Below, one piece after another: positions 1-11,262 of a stretch of DNA of 64,000 nucleotides. The notes under the pieces were generated by a model. It had not been told where the DNA came from. It ran no database searches and saw only the letters and a program-made list of their open reading frames with translations. The position numbers were made by a program, and so were the translations under genes. Location of the stretch: positions 35,304,427 through 35,368,426 of the forward strand of contig OX442315.1 in assembly GCA_949358305.1 (NCBI GenBank), read 5' to 3'. This DNA is from Strigamia acuminata. Lineage: Eukaryota; Arthropoda; Chilopoda; Geophilomorpha; Linotaeniidae. Within the stretch, counting starts at the first letter, position 1. Each line of letters starts with the position of its first letter.

Positions 1-38
1 GGTCGTTTAGTGCAAATTACTTTTCGAATGCGCCTAGT
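1..38 (+). repeat. Right end of a TIR element (MITE-A copy 1), cut by the window edge
   Basis: The first 38 bases repeat the right end of the complete element at 15638-16369 (same bases at 16333-16370), ending in the terminal inverted repeat ACTTTTCGAATGCGCCTA. The rest of this copy lies outside the window. Confidence 0.8.
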
Positions 39-537
39 GTAACGCCAGTCATCCTAATATTGGTTACCGGTATGTGAACTGCAATGACCTTACTTTTATC
101 AATATTTTATCAATTTTTGTACACTTTTTAGTAGATTTTAATGATTTTTTACTTATTTTTTTTGTTTTCATATACAGTACAGAATCAATTTTATGAACAC
201 CTATGTCCCCCAATTACTTCGAATTACTTCTACTTTAATTTACAACGTCGTACCGAAATAATGACTACGTTTTTGCTAGTTATTCTCGTAATTGTCATCG
301 TGGGTCTCAATTTGCCCAGCACACAGGGTCACTTTAAGACCTTTCTAGGCCCTAGGCACTTTGATTTCTAGAAGCCGTTGTCCAAAATCTTTTCCAATTT
401 CTATGCAAATTTTGTGACCTTGCGGACACAATGGTTGTCCACATACTGCCTTATGTACTCGCATACAATGTGATCCGCATGTAATGCGAACAAGGAGTTT
501 TGTATGAAAATAAGCCCTAAAATGGCATGTCCACACA
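39..537. other. Unassigned AT-rich sequence with a small signal-peptide-like ORF
   Basis: No recognised gene. A plus-strand reading frame from an ATG at 261 to the stop ending at 371 encodes about 36 residues: a strongly hydrophobic start (MTTFLLVILVIVIVGL) and a plausible signal-peptidase site after STQG. That would leave a peptide of only 13 residues. It could be a chance ORF or one exon of a secreted peptide. A cysteine-rich frame runs antisense at 345-536 and is equally unproven. Confidence 0.2.
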
Positions 538-618
538 TACTACTCAAACCCAGATGTAAGTGGTCACCTCGTTTCAGTGTGTAATCAAATGTTTATTTCA
601 AGTTTTTCAGGTTTAGTG
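538..618 (+). repeat. Left inverted-repeat arm of a TIR element (MITE-B)
   Basis: This stretch starts TACTACTCAAACCCAG and is closely matched, in inverted orientation, at 11743-11820. The outermost TA could be a target duplication. The arm stops exactly where the gypsy-1 LTR begins (619), so gypsy-1 may have inserted into the middle of this element. Confidence 0.6.
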
Positions 619-1231
619 TGTCGTAACCTTGGTTCCGGTAAATAAACTTACACAATATCTTACAATAATAACCTTTTATTTCACACTTGTAATATAATAC
701 AAATATACTTAACAATGCTGTGGTCTCGGATCCTTGTCGGCGGATACGATTTGTTGCTGCACGGCAGTCTTACACGTGGCTTCTGTTGTTGTCTAGGGTA
801 ATGGCGTCTGGCGAAACACGTGTTCGCAAACGCTTCGCTTCGGGAGATATTACAATCGTAGTATTGCTACGATAATATCTGTGACTTCTGATTTATAGAT
901 GTAATTGGCAACGGGCATCGATCCTCTATCAATCCGGTAAAACGGCCTGACGGTGAGGTGATGATGCTAATGTTGCTCTGGTATCTATAAAGTGGGGGTT
1001 TCCGGTCAGACACGGGTTTAAATAGTGGCTGGACCGGAAATGACGTATTTGCATAAATTCGGGGAATTATGCAAATCTATGACGTTGTCACGTCAGTCCC
1101 GCAGAAACGGTAAAACTAGTATAGCTAGTTTTCCCGCAATAATCTGACAATCATTTTACTATCAATATTAAAATTACTATTTATTAGGTTATGATTAATT
1201 AAAACACTTTTGTGACCTCGTGGTCACCACA
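619..1231 (-). repeat. 3' LTR of gypsy-1
   Basis: Read on the minus strand it begins TGTGGTGACC, the same first ten bases as the gypsy-2 LTR, directly after a purine-rich tract. It ends ...TTACGACA, again with the final GACA of gypsy-2. The length is 613 bp. Boundaries are by analogy with gypsy-2, because the partner LTR is missing. Confidence 0.7.
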
Positions 1232-1246
1232 CGTCCCCTCCTCAGC
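1232..1246 (-). other. Polypurine tract of gypsy-1
   Basis: On the minus strand this reads GCTGAGGAGGGGACG immediately before the LTR. It matches the GGAGGAGGGACG tract before the gypsy-2 3' LTR. It is the expected primer site for plus-strand DNA synthesis. Confidence 0.65.
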
Positions 1247-1304
1247 AATGTTGTTGGGGGATTTACAATAAAACAACAAACATTGCGAAAACTCAAAGTT
1301 AGAT

Positions 1305-4242
1305 TTAGTTCGCTTCCTTTTCAGATGATCCCTGAGGAACGTCCGGAGGCGGAGGTGGAGGTAATTCTTCGGTTACAGGTGGTTTAGCCATCTCCGGAGT
1401 TGCTGGAGTCGTTGGTTCGGCGATCGGCAAAATCGAGGTGAGACGTGATGAACGATCGCTCGGGTCTTCGAACTCCCCGATGAAGTATCGATCGTGGCCG
1501 CCAACTGGTTCGTAGGGGGCGCCGACTCGTTCATGTACCCAGATACGCGAGAGGAAGGGGGCCAGGCCTTGATTGGTATGGTGGATCTTCTGGGCCTCGG
1601 CCGGATTCGTCGGGGCGCGGTGTGCACGCAGCAGACGTTGGTGCTGAATGAAATCGACGCCTGGACCCGCCTCTAGAGTTCGCTCCATCCATAAGTAGAG
1701 CGAGTGGCCGTGGTCGCTCGATCGCTTGATCTGGTTCTTCGTCTTCTGGGTCATCGTCAAACTCGGGTAGTAGTGTTTGAGTTGTGCGTCGATCGGAGGC
1801 AAAGGTTTCGGCTCTAATTTTTTCTTGGGCCGCAGGATCTTCGGTTTTGTTTTCGTCTTTCGGACGACTACTTTCACGCCTTCGATCGGAACCAGTCCCT
1901 TCGGGGAACTTTATCGTCTCCTCTGGAGTGACTGCTGGGACTGTCTGGCTCGCCGGAGTCTCAGGAAGGGGTTCGTTGGTTAGTACGACCGGTTCGCTTT
2001 GTGGTACAGCCACAGCTCGGACTACCTGGTATGATCGTTCTGGGTCGGCATCTTCTGCAATTAATTGCGCGCGGACCTGGATACAGGAAGGAACCAATTT
2101 TAGCCATCGCTCGACGAGAGCGGGAGGCAGCTGAAAACTTTCATGTGCGACGACCGCCCAGGCTGCCAGTGCCACACGGGCGTTTCTAAACGTAGATGCG
2201 GCCAGCACTAGCGACATCATGTCGGTGATTACGACTGTCGTTCGTGCCATTCGTGACGGGTGATCTCGTCCAGGGCTGTTGGTGAACTCGATGGCCGCGC
2301 TTCGGATATTCGTCACGGCGATCTGCATCGTTCTGGCTTGGTAGTCATCGATGTCGGACACCATCTCTTTTGCTTGCTCGATCGTGGTTGTATCGAGGAA
2401 CGACTGTAATTCACACGATGTTGGATCAAACTGGGTTGTGGCTCGAGTGTCCGAAGATCTGTTATTGGGGGGTGGTCTTGAAGGCGTTTGATTGCTTTCG
2501 TCGACTCTAACCACGGTATCTTGTCTTGAGTTAATTAAAACTCGTTGAACGTCGGGTTCGGGCTCATCCCAAACAATCGGTGTTCTCAACGTAGAAGTCT
2601 CGCTTCGCGTTTCTTCCGGTACGGCTGGGAAAATTGGTCCAAAACGATCTTGTCGTCGTTTGAGTTGTTCAAAGGGACTCAGCGATGTCGGGGCTCCGAT
2701 GACCACAGTTTTTCGGAATGCGCTGGGCAGACTAGAAGGCACGCTGGTGGCTGGCTTTGTCGGTGTTTTGATGAACACACTTGGCACCGAAGTTATGCTC
2801 ATTTCGATCGATTTAGTCGGCCGGTAGACAGGCTTCGATTGTTCATTCTTGGCCTTCAGGACTGCTGCTACCATGTCGGCTTCGGTATATTTTCTCTCTT
2901 GTTCCGGTACGATCATCGGCTCTACCGATTGTTTGTCTTCGATTGTCATCGGCACTTCTTGACGAACTTCTACTTGCAAAGTCTCTACCTCATCGACTCC
3001 ACGCGATTTCTCAAAGTGTCTCCATGTTTCTGCTCGTGGCCTCGACAACCTGAGACATCCGCGTTGGTTCGGTCGATTTCTGGAGTAGCGGTATGTCTCG
3101 ACCTCCCGTGGCTTCTCGACTCTGGGCTCTCGTCGCGGCGAGGGTTCTCGAGCGTGTCGGTAATAAACTCGAGGATGAGACTGCGATCGATCGTGCGTGT
3201 TGTACGACGTGCTTGGCTGATCCAGGCGTCGTCGCTTGTTGTCGTGTGTGTGATTTAATAATTCGCTCGAGAGTCGCTTCTCCGCTTTCTGTCGCTTGCG
3301 CCCAAAGATGCCCAGGTAGTGGAGCTGGTGCATCGCTTTCTGTGAGGTGATAAATCCGTGTTCGGGTCGCCAATTGGGAACGTCTGGTCTTTCTCCTCGA
3401 ACCTGGCTTAACCAAGTTTTTATCTCATCTGTCGAATACCCTGCTGGTTTCAGTATTTTGAAGAGATCTCGATACGCCGTTCGTCTGACTTCGTTGTAAT
3501 AGTCTCTGTGAATTCGTCGGCGTTCTTCGTCTGTAGCGGCGTTCTGCCACTTCTCGAGGACGGCCCACTCTTCGGACCCGCTTGGATAGTCCTTTTCCAA
3601 AAACTTGTTTGGGAGCGGTGCTGGTGCGTCGTCGCGTTCTGGAATTTCAGCCCTCAGTGCGTCGCGCATCTTTTCTGGGAAGTAGTGTATCAGGGTCTCC
3701 TGACTCGCCCAGAATCGCGATCGGGCTCTGGATGCGGTGAGCCGAATGCGCCATGGGCCGGCATCGACGTCGTCTTCTAACGCTCTTCGAAATGGAGTCG
3801 GGATCTCGCTCCTCCAGAGTGTGCCCGAAGATACGTTTTGTGGATCGATGGGTCCCCACGTAAGTTGGTGTTCCGGCTGAGGAATGAATAATAAAATTAG
3901 ATTTTGTCACATTCCGAATTTGGATTCAAGATGGCGCCATGGTCGACCATGTGCTTTTTTACACGTGTTGAATTTTTTAATAAAGGTTTTTTTCGTAATT
4001 TTTTTGTATTGTTGAAATAAAGATGTTTTCTTTTTACGAGTATTGTTTCACGTGTTTCTCGTGGTTTAGCCACGAATTAAATTCTTTGTTAAATTTACCT
4101 TTTCGTTACTATCGGGCTTTTCCCGATTCTCTTCTGGTTCAACCTCGTCCCATCTTGCGGGATCGTTCCACTCGTCTTCGCTTGGGTCCCGATCCATTTC
4201 TTCCTCCTCGTTGTCGGGTGATTGTTTCCAGTTTCTTCGCAT
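1305..4242 (-). pseudogene. gypsy-1 ORF3: spliced third gene, broken by one frameshift
   Basis: Exon 1 is 4242-4099 (48 codons, very acidic, with a WDE motif), ending at donor GTAAAT. A 222-bp intron ends at acceptor ...TTCCTCAG, and exon 2 starts at 3876. Both junctions are phase 0. Exon 2 stays open to 1531, but similarity to gypsy-2 ORF3 switches frame near 1880-1900 and continues to 1305, which indicates a one-base indel. Shared blocks include an N-terminal WRIRL-like motif, a WLSQVRG/WLRDIEE region, a central IAVTNIRS region, and a C-terminal block with LRAHR and RIWVHER. The middle is rich in Pro, Arg and Ser. No signal peptide, membrane segment or envelope feature is visible. Its place after pol is where env would be, but its role is unknown. 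Confidence 0.75.
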
Positions 4243-4489
4243 TTTTTGATTTAATTAGTTGGTTGCGATTTTTGTCAAGCACCTGTTTGTCGTCGTGACA
4301 GAACGCGGAGTGCAAAGTTGAAAGGGTAGTCGAGGTTAAGTATCTTGATTGGCTTTCGTATGTAATACGTAGTTGATTGTTGGAGTCTCCTTGTGATTGT
4401 TTTTGTCCCTAGGAGGTCGGGGTAATTACGTCATATTGTTTTGTCGCTTTTGATTGGTTATGCCAACCATTTTGGATTTTGTTGCTTTA

Positions 4490-7400
4490 TCATGTCCTCC
4501 CGGCGATTTTACCGTCCTTTATAAACGGGTTTGGTACCTTTTTTCTTGTACTTTGTCGTATTATAGGTTTCGGTATTTTACTTCTCGATCGTGTGGATCT
4601 TTTAGTAATCTCTTTTTCTTTTTCAGGAGTTTTAGGAGTTTCTTCGTTAACTGCTGCTTCCTCTCCTCCTAAATTTCCATCTGGGGCGCTAGTTAGTTCG
4701 GCGCTGTCTGGAGTTGCGTGAGTCGTATTTTCGTTCAAGTCTGAAACAGTGGCGATGTCGTCGAACATATCTCGTATTGTGGGCGATGGAGATGGCTGCG
4801 TTTGGTCCTCGGCCCATTCTTCTTGTGGAAATTCCGGCAAGTAAGGCGTCAGTTCTCGAGCGTGGATTGATCGAAAATTTACATTATCGGCCAAACGTTG
4901 CAGAGAAAATGCGTTCCCGCCGTGGGCCTTGGTAATTACGTATGGGCCGTCTCGTTTGTCGGCTAAGCCGGCATGAATCCCTTTATCTGCACTGGATAAA
5001 ATGTGAGTGTCCTTCCATACGAGATCGTTGATTTTGAAATTACAAAATTGTGTGTTCTTTTCAGACTTTTTCACTCGTTCGCGCATGTCAAACACATGTG
5101 ACATCATATGTTGGTAGGTTGCTGAAATTGCTTGTTCTAGTTGATGTACGTAAATGTGAGGATTTTTTGGATCGACTTTTCGAATTCCTTCTGGGATGCG
5201 TGGATCCCAGGGCACTCGTAGCTCTCGAGCGAAGTTGAGATAAGCCGGGGAAAAGCCGCGGTTTCTCGAAATGGTCGTTCGGATGCTAAATGCTATTTCT
5301 TTAAGGAACTCGTCCCACTTGGAATGTACGTCTGTGAAAATAGCAAGCGCATATTTTATGTCGCGGTTGAGTCGCTCCACGGGATTAGCCCGTGGGTTAT
5401 ACGTTGAAGTAAATGATGGTTGAATGTCGAATTGATTGCAGAAATCCTTGTATAACCTTGATGCGAATTGTGGGCCATTATCGGAAATTAATTTCCGCGG
5501 GAAGCCAAAATGTAACGCGACTTCGTAGAGGCACTGGATTATTTTCTGCTTAGTCGGGTGGGCCATCGGATACAACTCTGGCCATCCTGTTGCGACATCC
5601 ATGATCACGAGTATGTATTTGTGGCTATTTGCACTTGTTATCTTAGGACCCATAAGGTCTACGCTCCAACAATCAAAGGGGGCGAACGGTCCAAGTGATA
5701 AATTCTCGTAGTTAGCCTTATTCCGAGGCTTGCAGGCTTGGCATCGTGGACAGTGTCGTATGAATCGTACGATGTCCCTTCTCATTTCGGGCCAATAGTA
5801 CAGTTGACTGGCTCGATAGAGAGTCCTTGCCACGCCGGCGTGTCCGGCTAGAGGGTGGCCGTGTACCATCCACAGAATTTGTGTTCGAACTTTTCTCGGA
5901 ATTACGACTTTAATTGAACTCCCTGACTCTGTCAAGTCGTCCCGAAAGTTCGGATGGTACTTTAAAAGTAGGCCATCGTCTATCAGATAAGCGGAAGCCT
6001 TAATTTTGAACTCTTCTCTGGATTCTTCGCTGTAGACGTCGCTAGGGAAAGTCTCGTTGGTCAAGTAGTCATAGAACCTTTTACAGAAGGCGGTGTCGTT
6101 CTTCTGAGCTTCGATGAGTTCCTCGCGAGTAGGTGGGACACAGTTCGTGCCTTTACTCACGTGTGTAACGAAAGCTCGCACAAATTTATCCGAGATTCTG
6201 GGTTCGATGGATAAGTCGTAATTTGGTCTGGCATCTTTTGCCGATTGATATGCCCTCATCCAATATCCGACGTATTTTTCATCAGAAGATTCCAACTTTT
6301 CTTTCGGCAGTTCATTCTGTTTTCTGAATTCCCACTTCCTGATCGGGGTGGGACAGTAAGCTATCCGAGAATCGTCGTCACCGTCATCGTCTGGCTCGTC
6401 GGGTTCTGAGGCCGGAGCTCTTGAGAGCGCGTCGGCGACTGTGTTATACTTCCCTGGCTTGTACTCGATTTGTAAGTCGTAAGCCATGAGCTCTAATTGC
6501 CATCGAGCCATCCGGCCCGAAGGTTCTTTCAGGCCCATGAACCACCTTAATGCCTGATGGTCGGTCTGGACGGTAAATTTTGTAAACTCGAGGTAAGGCC
6601 TGAATTTACGAACTGCCCATACGATTGCCAAGCATTCGAGCTCTGTCGCTGAGTAATTTTTCTCGGCGGCTTGAATTTTCCGGCTGATAAAGATCGTGGG
6701 TACTTCTTGATGTATGCCGTCGATTTCGTGCATTTGCATCAACGCAGCCCCCAATCCGATTTTACTCGCATCCGTATGTAAGATAAATTCGCGATTCAAG
6801 TCGGGGAGAGGGATGGTTTTGGTGTCGATTAGCATTTGTTTGATTTTGTCAAACGCTGCTTCACAATGGCTGGTCCAGTTAAATTTGATTTCGGGGTCTT
6901 TCGGCGGGTCCTCCTTTGGATTTATTTTCTGGACAGTCTTTAAAAGATCGGTGATTGGGGCCGCGACTTCCGCTAAATGTGGCAGGAGTCGGCCGAAGAA
7001 ATTTACCATTCCTAAAAAACGTTGTACCCCTTTCACGTCCGTAGGTGCTGGAAAATCGGTGATTGCTCGTACTTTCTTTGGGTCTATGGATAAGCCATTG
7101 ACTCCAACTTTGTATCCAAGAAACGCAAGTTCTTTTCGGCAAAACTGGCTCTTTCCGGGGTGTATGTGGAGTCCGGCCTTTGCTAAACGACGTATTACTT
7201 CGTCGATATGTCTGATGTGTTCGTCAAAAGTCTGGGAAACAATAATAATATCGTCCAGGTAAGCCCAGGCGTATTTATGTAGCGCGTCGCCCAAAACCTT
7301 CTCGATTAATCGTTGAAATGTTGCCGGGGCATTTACTAGGCCAAATGGCATGACATTAAACATTAATCTGCCCATCGGGGACCAGAAAGCGGTTTTTTCT

Positions 7401-8917
7401 TTGTCTTCGGCACGGAGTTCGACCTGCCAATATCCTTTCGACAGATCCATCGTTGTTACCCAATTAAATGGGGCTAATTCTCAAAGAATAGCTTCGATTG
7501 ATGGCATCTGGACGGGGTCGATAACGGTAATGGCGTTTAGAGGTCGATAATCGATACACAGTCTGGGTTCCGATCCTGCACGCATGACGAGCACGATTCT
7601 CATCGCATATTCTCCTAATGCCTCGGACACTATCCCCTTGTCCAGTAAGTCTTGACAGATCGTCTTGACGATTTCGCGTTTTTGGGGGTTCATGCCCTTG
7701 AATGGAACTCGTACTGGCTTATCCGTACTTAATTCTATTTCGTGTTTTACGTAATTTGTCTTTCCCGGTTCTTTAGTCAGGATTTTTCGATGTTTTTGTA
7801 GCATTTCTTCAAGTAATTTAGTCTGGGTTTCTCCTAGGTTCGCGTCCATGGCCAAATTGTGAGCCAAATTTCCTTCTTGGAGTCGGGCGTTAAAAGATTT
7901 GAAATCGTAATCTTGTACGAATTGCTTCAAATTTCCGCCTTTCCATTCGTCCTCTTCGTCGTTTGAATCTAGGAGTTCGGTAGGTACTGTCATTAGTCGG
8001 GGGTCCTCGCGTTTATCGATATAGTTCCAGGACCTCGTTATGGGGTTGGGCTGGATCTCCATTATGGCCATGATGTCCATACCCAAGAGTAGGACCGTGT
8101 CGTAGGTTGGTAAAACGATGAAAGGATGGGTTATTACGCCTCCCTCCCATATGACTTTTGTTGTCAGTACCCCTACTGGACGCACTTCTCCAGCAGCGGT
8201 TTTTACGGCCACATTTTCGCTTATTCCCCGTAGTTTGTCGCGTTGTTTTTTGTCCAACGACTCGTATAGATCTGAAGAGATAAAGGACCGGTCGGCTCCC
8301 GAATCCAACAAACCGATGAATTTTTTGTCGTTAAACTTGATTGTTAACATTGCGAGTGAGTCCTTCCGCTCTTTAGCCAAATTACAATGTAAAATGCGTT
8401 TCTTTCGAGGTGGGGCCTCCTCGTAGGCGTGAGGTAATTCTTGGAATGTTTCGGCTATTTTTTCGCCGTCCGCCGTATTAGTGGTTGGGCCACTATATTC
8501 GCGTTTTTCTGTGGTGAAGTAAGCCGTAGTGAAATAAACGACCTTTTTCTGTAATTCTTTTATTTGTTTTTCTAACCAATTGGTGTTTATCCATTTGGCT
8601 TTTAATTCGTCTTCCGAACTTGAGTCGCTAATTTCTTTATTATTTGTTTCAATTTCTTTCGATTTTTTCTCTTTTAATTTGAGTTTTAATTTGACTACTT
8701 CTTCCGTAATTACTTCGTTAATTGCCTGGTTAATTGTCGTATTCGTGGTAAATTTTGGGGTTTGGTCTTCCGGGCGTGCAGACAGATTTATTGTTTTTTC
8801 TCTGTCTGCTTTAACCAGTTTTTTGTCAGTTCTTCGAATTTGGCTGTTAGCTTTTCTAACAATGCGTCGTTTTTGGCGGCTTCCTTCTCTTCCTTCCTCT
8901 TCTTTCGTTTTGGGCAA
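4490..8917 (-). pseudogene. pol: gypsy-1 pol (protease, RT, RNase H, integrase) with one nonsense codon
   Basis: Domains in order: aspartic protease (LLDSGADRSFI), reverse transcriptase with the catalytic YLDD box, RNase H (HTDAS), integrase HHCC zinc module (HCPRCQAC) and catalytic core (DNGPQF, NPVERLN), then a GPY/F-type module (KRDGPYVI) and an acidic tail. The frame is -1 relative to gag and overlaps its end. It should be made as a Gag-Pol fusion through the heptamer at 8824-8818. A single TGA at 7483-7481 interrupts the RT just before MDLSKGYW. gypsy-2 has an Arg codon there, consistent with a CGA to TGA change. This is probably a dead polyprotein unless the stop is read through. Confidence 0.9.
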
Positions 8918-11163
8918 TCTCTTCTCCAGTGTCCCACCTCGTTACAGTAATTACAAGGTTTTGTGGTGGAGTTATCTGTTTTCGGGTACGGTCGTCTCAC
9001 GAACTCTTTTTTCTCGTAGGGTTTTTCGCTTTTTGGGTTGTGGTGCTCCGTTTTGTTCGCGGTCTTCATTCGGGGTCGGTAGCTTGGGGCGATTTCTTTC
9101 CCCATGTTAGCGTGGAGAATCTCTTCTTCTTGTTGGCTATCGCTGGTATCCCCTCCTGAGTTTTGCTCGGAGTTATTTTCTTCACTTTCCCTCCCTTCTT
9201 CGAGATTAGTTGCGTCGGAGTTCGTACTAGCTCTGTAAGCTTTTGGAGCCGGTATCGGGTTAGAAGTCGACTTGTCGCTGGGTTTTTTTGGTGGGGCCGC
9301 TTCTATGTCTCCGTTTAGGAACGTTCGCGACCGGATTAATCGCCCTGCGTCGTTATTTCTGGCGTGGATTCGCTGTATGCGAAGTTGGACTAATTTTCTT
9401 TCCTCCGGTGTTAGAGCGTCTGTGTACCGGTCATTTACTTCTTCGTGACGTTTATCGACAAATTTCAACAGTTGTTCGAAGCTGTCGGTTGTTGGAGCGT
9501 TCATGTCGCGAAGCACTTTTTTGGATGCCTCGCTCAATCCTTTATCAAAAATTAGTCGTTGAGCGTAAGCGTCCAGTGGAGTATATAGTTCGTTGAACAG
9601 ACTTTTAGCTCGCAGAAAATAGGCTCGTAGCTCTTCTCCGGTCGCCTGCTGCATGAGACTGACTCGTTGTCTAATCTCTTTTTGTGTCTCGCCATATTGC
9701 GTATTGAAGGCGACCACAAATTGCTCCCAATACTTCAAGTTCGCTTCCACGTACCATTCTCTCGCCTCCCCTACCAGCATTTCTGGCAGCCCCTTAACTA
9801 CCATCTCGTCTGGTTCGGCTCCGAGTCTCGAGATGGTGAGTGCCACCTCGTTTAGAAATTTATTTCCTGCCCTCCACGTACCGTCGAATTTCATCAGGCG
9901 CAGCTGGGGCCATTTGATGTTTCGGTCTTTGTTATCCAACGCCCAGCGGTCGGCTGAATATTTTCGGAGTAGGTTTTCATTCCGTTCGTCTCGTTCATCC
10001 AAGTCTTGGCTTCGGTTGGTTCGTGAATCGGCACGTATGCGTTCTTCTATCATCCGTACTCGCTCTTCCAATATGGGGTCGGATTGGCTCTGACTCCCAT
10101 AACTCGGTGAAATGTTTCCGTTTTGAGGAAGGAATTGGTGGTTTTGCGAAGAATTCTGGTGTTGAGGGGAATTCTGATTAGTTAAAGCTGGCGAAGTCGC
10201 AGTCAGCTGTGTTCCGGGGGGAAAGATCCCATTCACGGCTGTTCCGCTCAGGATCCCGTTATTTTGTTTTATTAATACGGTTGATTTTCTCCCTCCGTAT
10301 AGTTGCGAATTGACCTTCGCGGCTTCCTTATCGGCGTCGTTAGCGGTCCTGATCTTGGCTTTTGCTGCTTCGTTAGCTGCGTCAACGTTAGCTTTAACTG
10401 TTCGTATGTCATCGAGGCTTGGCATTGCCAACCTATCTTGTCCTTGCTGATTCCGGATTTGATTACGCTGATTAATTAATCGTATCATTTCGGAATTCGG
10501 GTCGTTCGGCGTTTGGCTGGTGTGGCCAGCTTTAGCGGCGAAAGATTGCGCGAATGCCCATGACTGTCTTCCTCGATTGTTCCGATTGTCTTGCTGAAAA
10601 GCCTCCAAAAATTCGTTCTGGATTTCGACTGGCTCGTCCACGATACTGGCCCATCCCTGGACGTGAATCCCTTTCGAGGTCATCGAATCGGCCTCGCTTT
10701 CGTTGTCCGCGTCGGAACCGGTTTGGGTCGAATCGTATGAGTCGGTTGTTTGGCCACCGGTCTTTTGGCGTTTGACGCTCCTTTTTCCCCGTCTGACAGC
10801 TCGTTTTTCTGCTCGTTCCCTGGTTAGACGAAGTATTATTTCCATCTGGGCCAGGGGATCTCCATTTTCATCGAATGGTATTCCTTCTAACCGAGCGATT
10901 GTATAAGCTTCCTTACATTGATTGATTTGGGATCGCGTCGAATTATATCCGTGTTGAATGGTTACTCGATTGTGTTGAGCTCCGTCGTCTTGGTCAAATA
11001 GGCTAAACCCGTCTTGACTTTTGTTGGATTGGTTATCGTTTATCGGTGGGTTAGGCTCTACATTCTTCGGCGTATTTTCAATCGGTGTTTTGCCGACGGC
11101 CGTTTTCTCGACGTGGCTCGACGTCTTGGTAACTCGGTTTCTTTCTACGGGTTCCGGCGGCAT
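8788..11163 (-). CDS. gag: gypsy-1 Gag (capsid/nucleocapsid)
   Basis: 791 residues. A charged N-terminal half (about residues 1-390) precedes a retrotransposon-gag capsid region (about 400-590) with motifs such as FDGTWRAG, AREWY and FNTQYGET, also seen in gypsy-2 as FDGSWKAG, AREWY and FDLRYGET. A CCHC zinc knuckle (CNYCNEVGHWRRDC) lies near residues 735-750, followed by a lysine-rich tail. It would form the particle and bind the RNA genome. The start codon at 11163 follows a strong foldback at 11262-11181. No internal stop is present, so this ORF looks intact. Confidence 0.88.
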   Translation of the reverse strand: MPPEPVERNRVTKTSSHVEKTAVGKTPIENTPKNVEPNPPINDNQSNKSQDGFSLFDQDDGAQHNRVTIQHGYNSTRSQINQCKEAYTIARLEGIPFDENGDPLAQMEIILRLTRERAEKRAVRRGKRSVKRQKTGGQTTDSYDSTQTGSDADNESEADSMTSKGIHVQGWASIVDEPVEIQNEFLEAFQQDNRNNRGRQSWAFAQSFAAKAGHTSQTPNDPNSEMIRLINQRNQIRNQQGQDRLAMPSLDDIRTVKANVDAANEAAKAKIRTANDADKEAAKVNSQLYGGRKSTVLIKQNNGILSGTAVNGIFPPGTQLTATSPALTNQNSPQHQNSSQNHQFLPQNGNISPSYGSQSQSDPILEERVRMIEERIRADSRTNRSQDLDERDERNENLLRKYSADRWALDNKDRNIKWPQLRLMKFDGTWRAGNKFLNEVALTISRLGAEPDEMVVKGLPEMLVGEAREWYVEANLKYWEQFVVAFNTQYGETQKEIRQRVSLMQQATGEELRAYFLRAKSLFNELYTPLDAYAQRLIFDKGLSEASKKVLRDMNAPTTDSFEQLLKFVDKRHEEVNDRYTDALTPEERKLVQLRIQRIHARNNDAGRLIRSRTFLNGDIEAAPPKKPSDKSTSNPIPAPKAYRASTNSDATNLEEGRESEENNSEQNSGGDTSDSQQEEEILHANMGKEIAPSYRPRMKTANKTEHHNPKSEKPYEKKEFVRRPYPKTDNSTTKPCNYCNEVGHWRRDCPKRKKRKEEKEAAKNDALLEKLTAKFEELTKNWLKQTEKKQ
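8818..8824 (-). promoter_or_regulatory. -1 ribosomal frameshift site A AAA AAC (gypsy-1 gag/pol)
   Basis: In the gag frame the codons read ACA AAA AAC TGG, giving the canonical X XXY YYZ heptamer A AAA AAC inside the gag-pol overlap, about ten codons before the gag stop. A shift of -1 here enters the pol frame directly (KKLVKADREK). gypsy-2 has the same heptamer in the same place. Confidence 0.75.
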
Positions 11164-11180
11164 CGTATTTAACGTATTTA

Positions 11181-11262
11181 ACCGATAAACATACAGGAAA
11201 CCATCCCCAAGCCATTTTACTATTGGGATGGCTTGGGGATGGTTTCCTCTCTGTGTATCGGT
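11181..11262. repeat. 35-bp-arm hairpin just upstream of gypsy-1 gag
   Basis: Arms 11181-11215 and 11228-11262 are inverted repeats around a 12-base loop. The inner 21 bp (11195-11215 with 11228-11248) pair perfectly, and the outer part has a few mismatches. It lies 18 bp upstream of the gag start, either in the RNA leader or at the truncation junction. Confidence 0.75.

Larger units (their letters stand above)
619..11180 (-). mobile_element. gypsy-1: Ty3/Gypsy LTR retrotransposon, 5' truncated, defective
   Basis: On the minus strand the order is gag (11163-8788), pol (8917-4490), a spliced third ORF (4242-1305), a polypurine tract and the 3' LTR (1231-619). I could not find a 5' LTR between 11,164 and 11,740, so the 5' end is missing. 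pol has one in-frame TGA and ORF3 has one frameshift. Otherwise the element parallels gypsy-2 domain by domain. Gag and Pol are clearly diverged in sequence from gypsy-2, so the two belong to one lineage but not to the same family copy. Confidence 0.85.

Noticed and set aside
1777-3780. Plus-strand ORFs across gypsy-1 ORF3
   Set aside because: Antisense shadows of a GC-rich coding region; no domain and no conserved counterpart.
7450-7483. The TGA in gypsy-1 pol as a programmed readthrough signal
   Set aside because: gypsy-2 has a sense codon at the same place and the change is a simple CGA to TGA. A mutation is the simpler reading.
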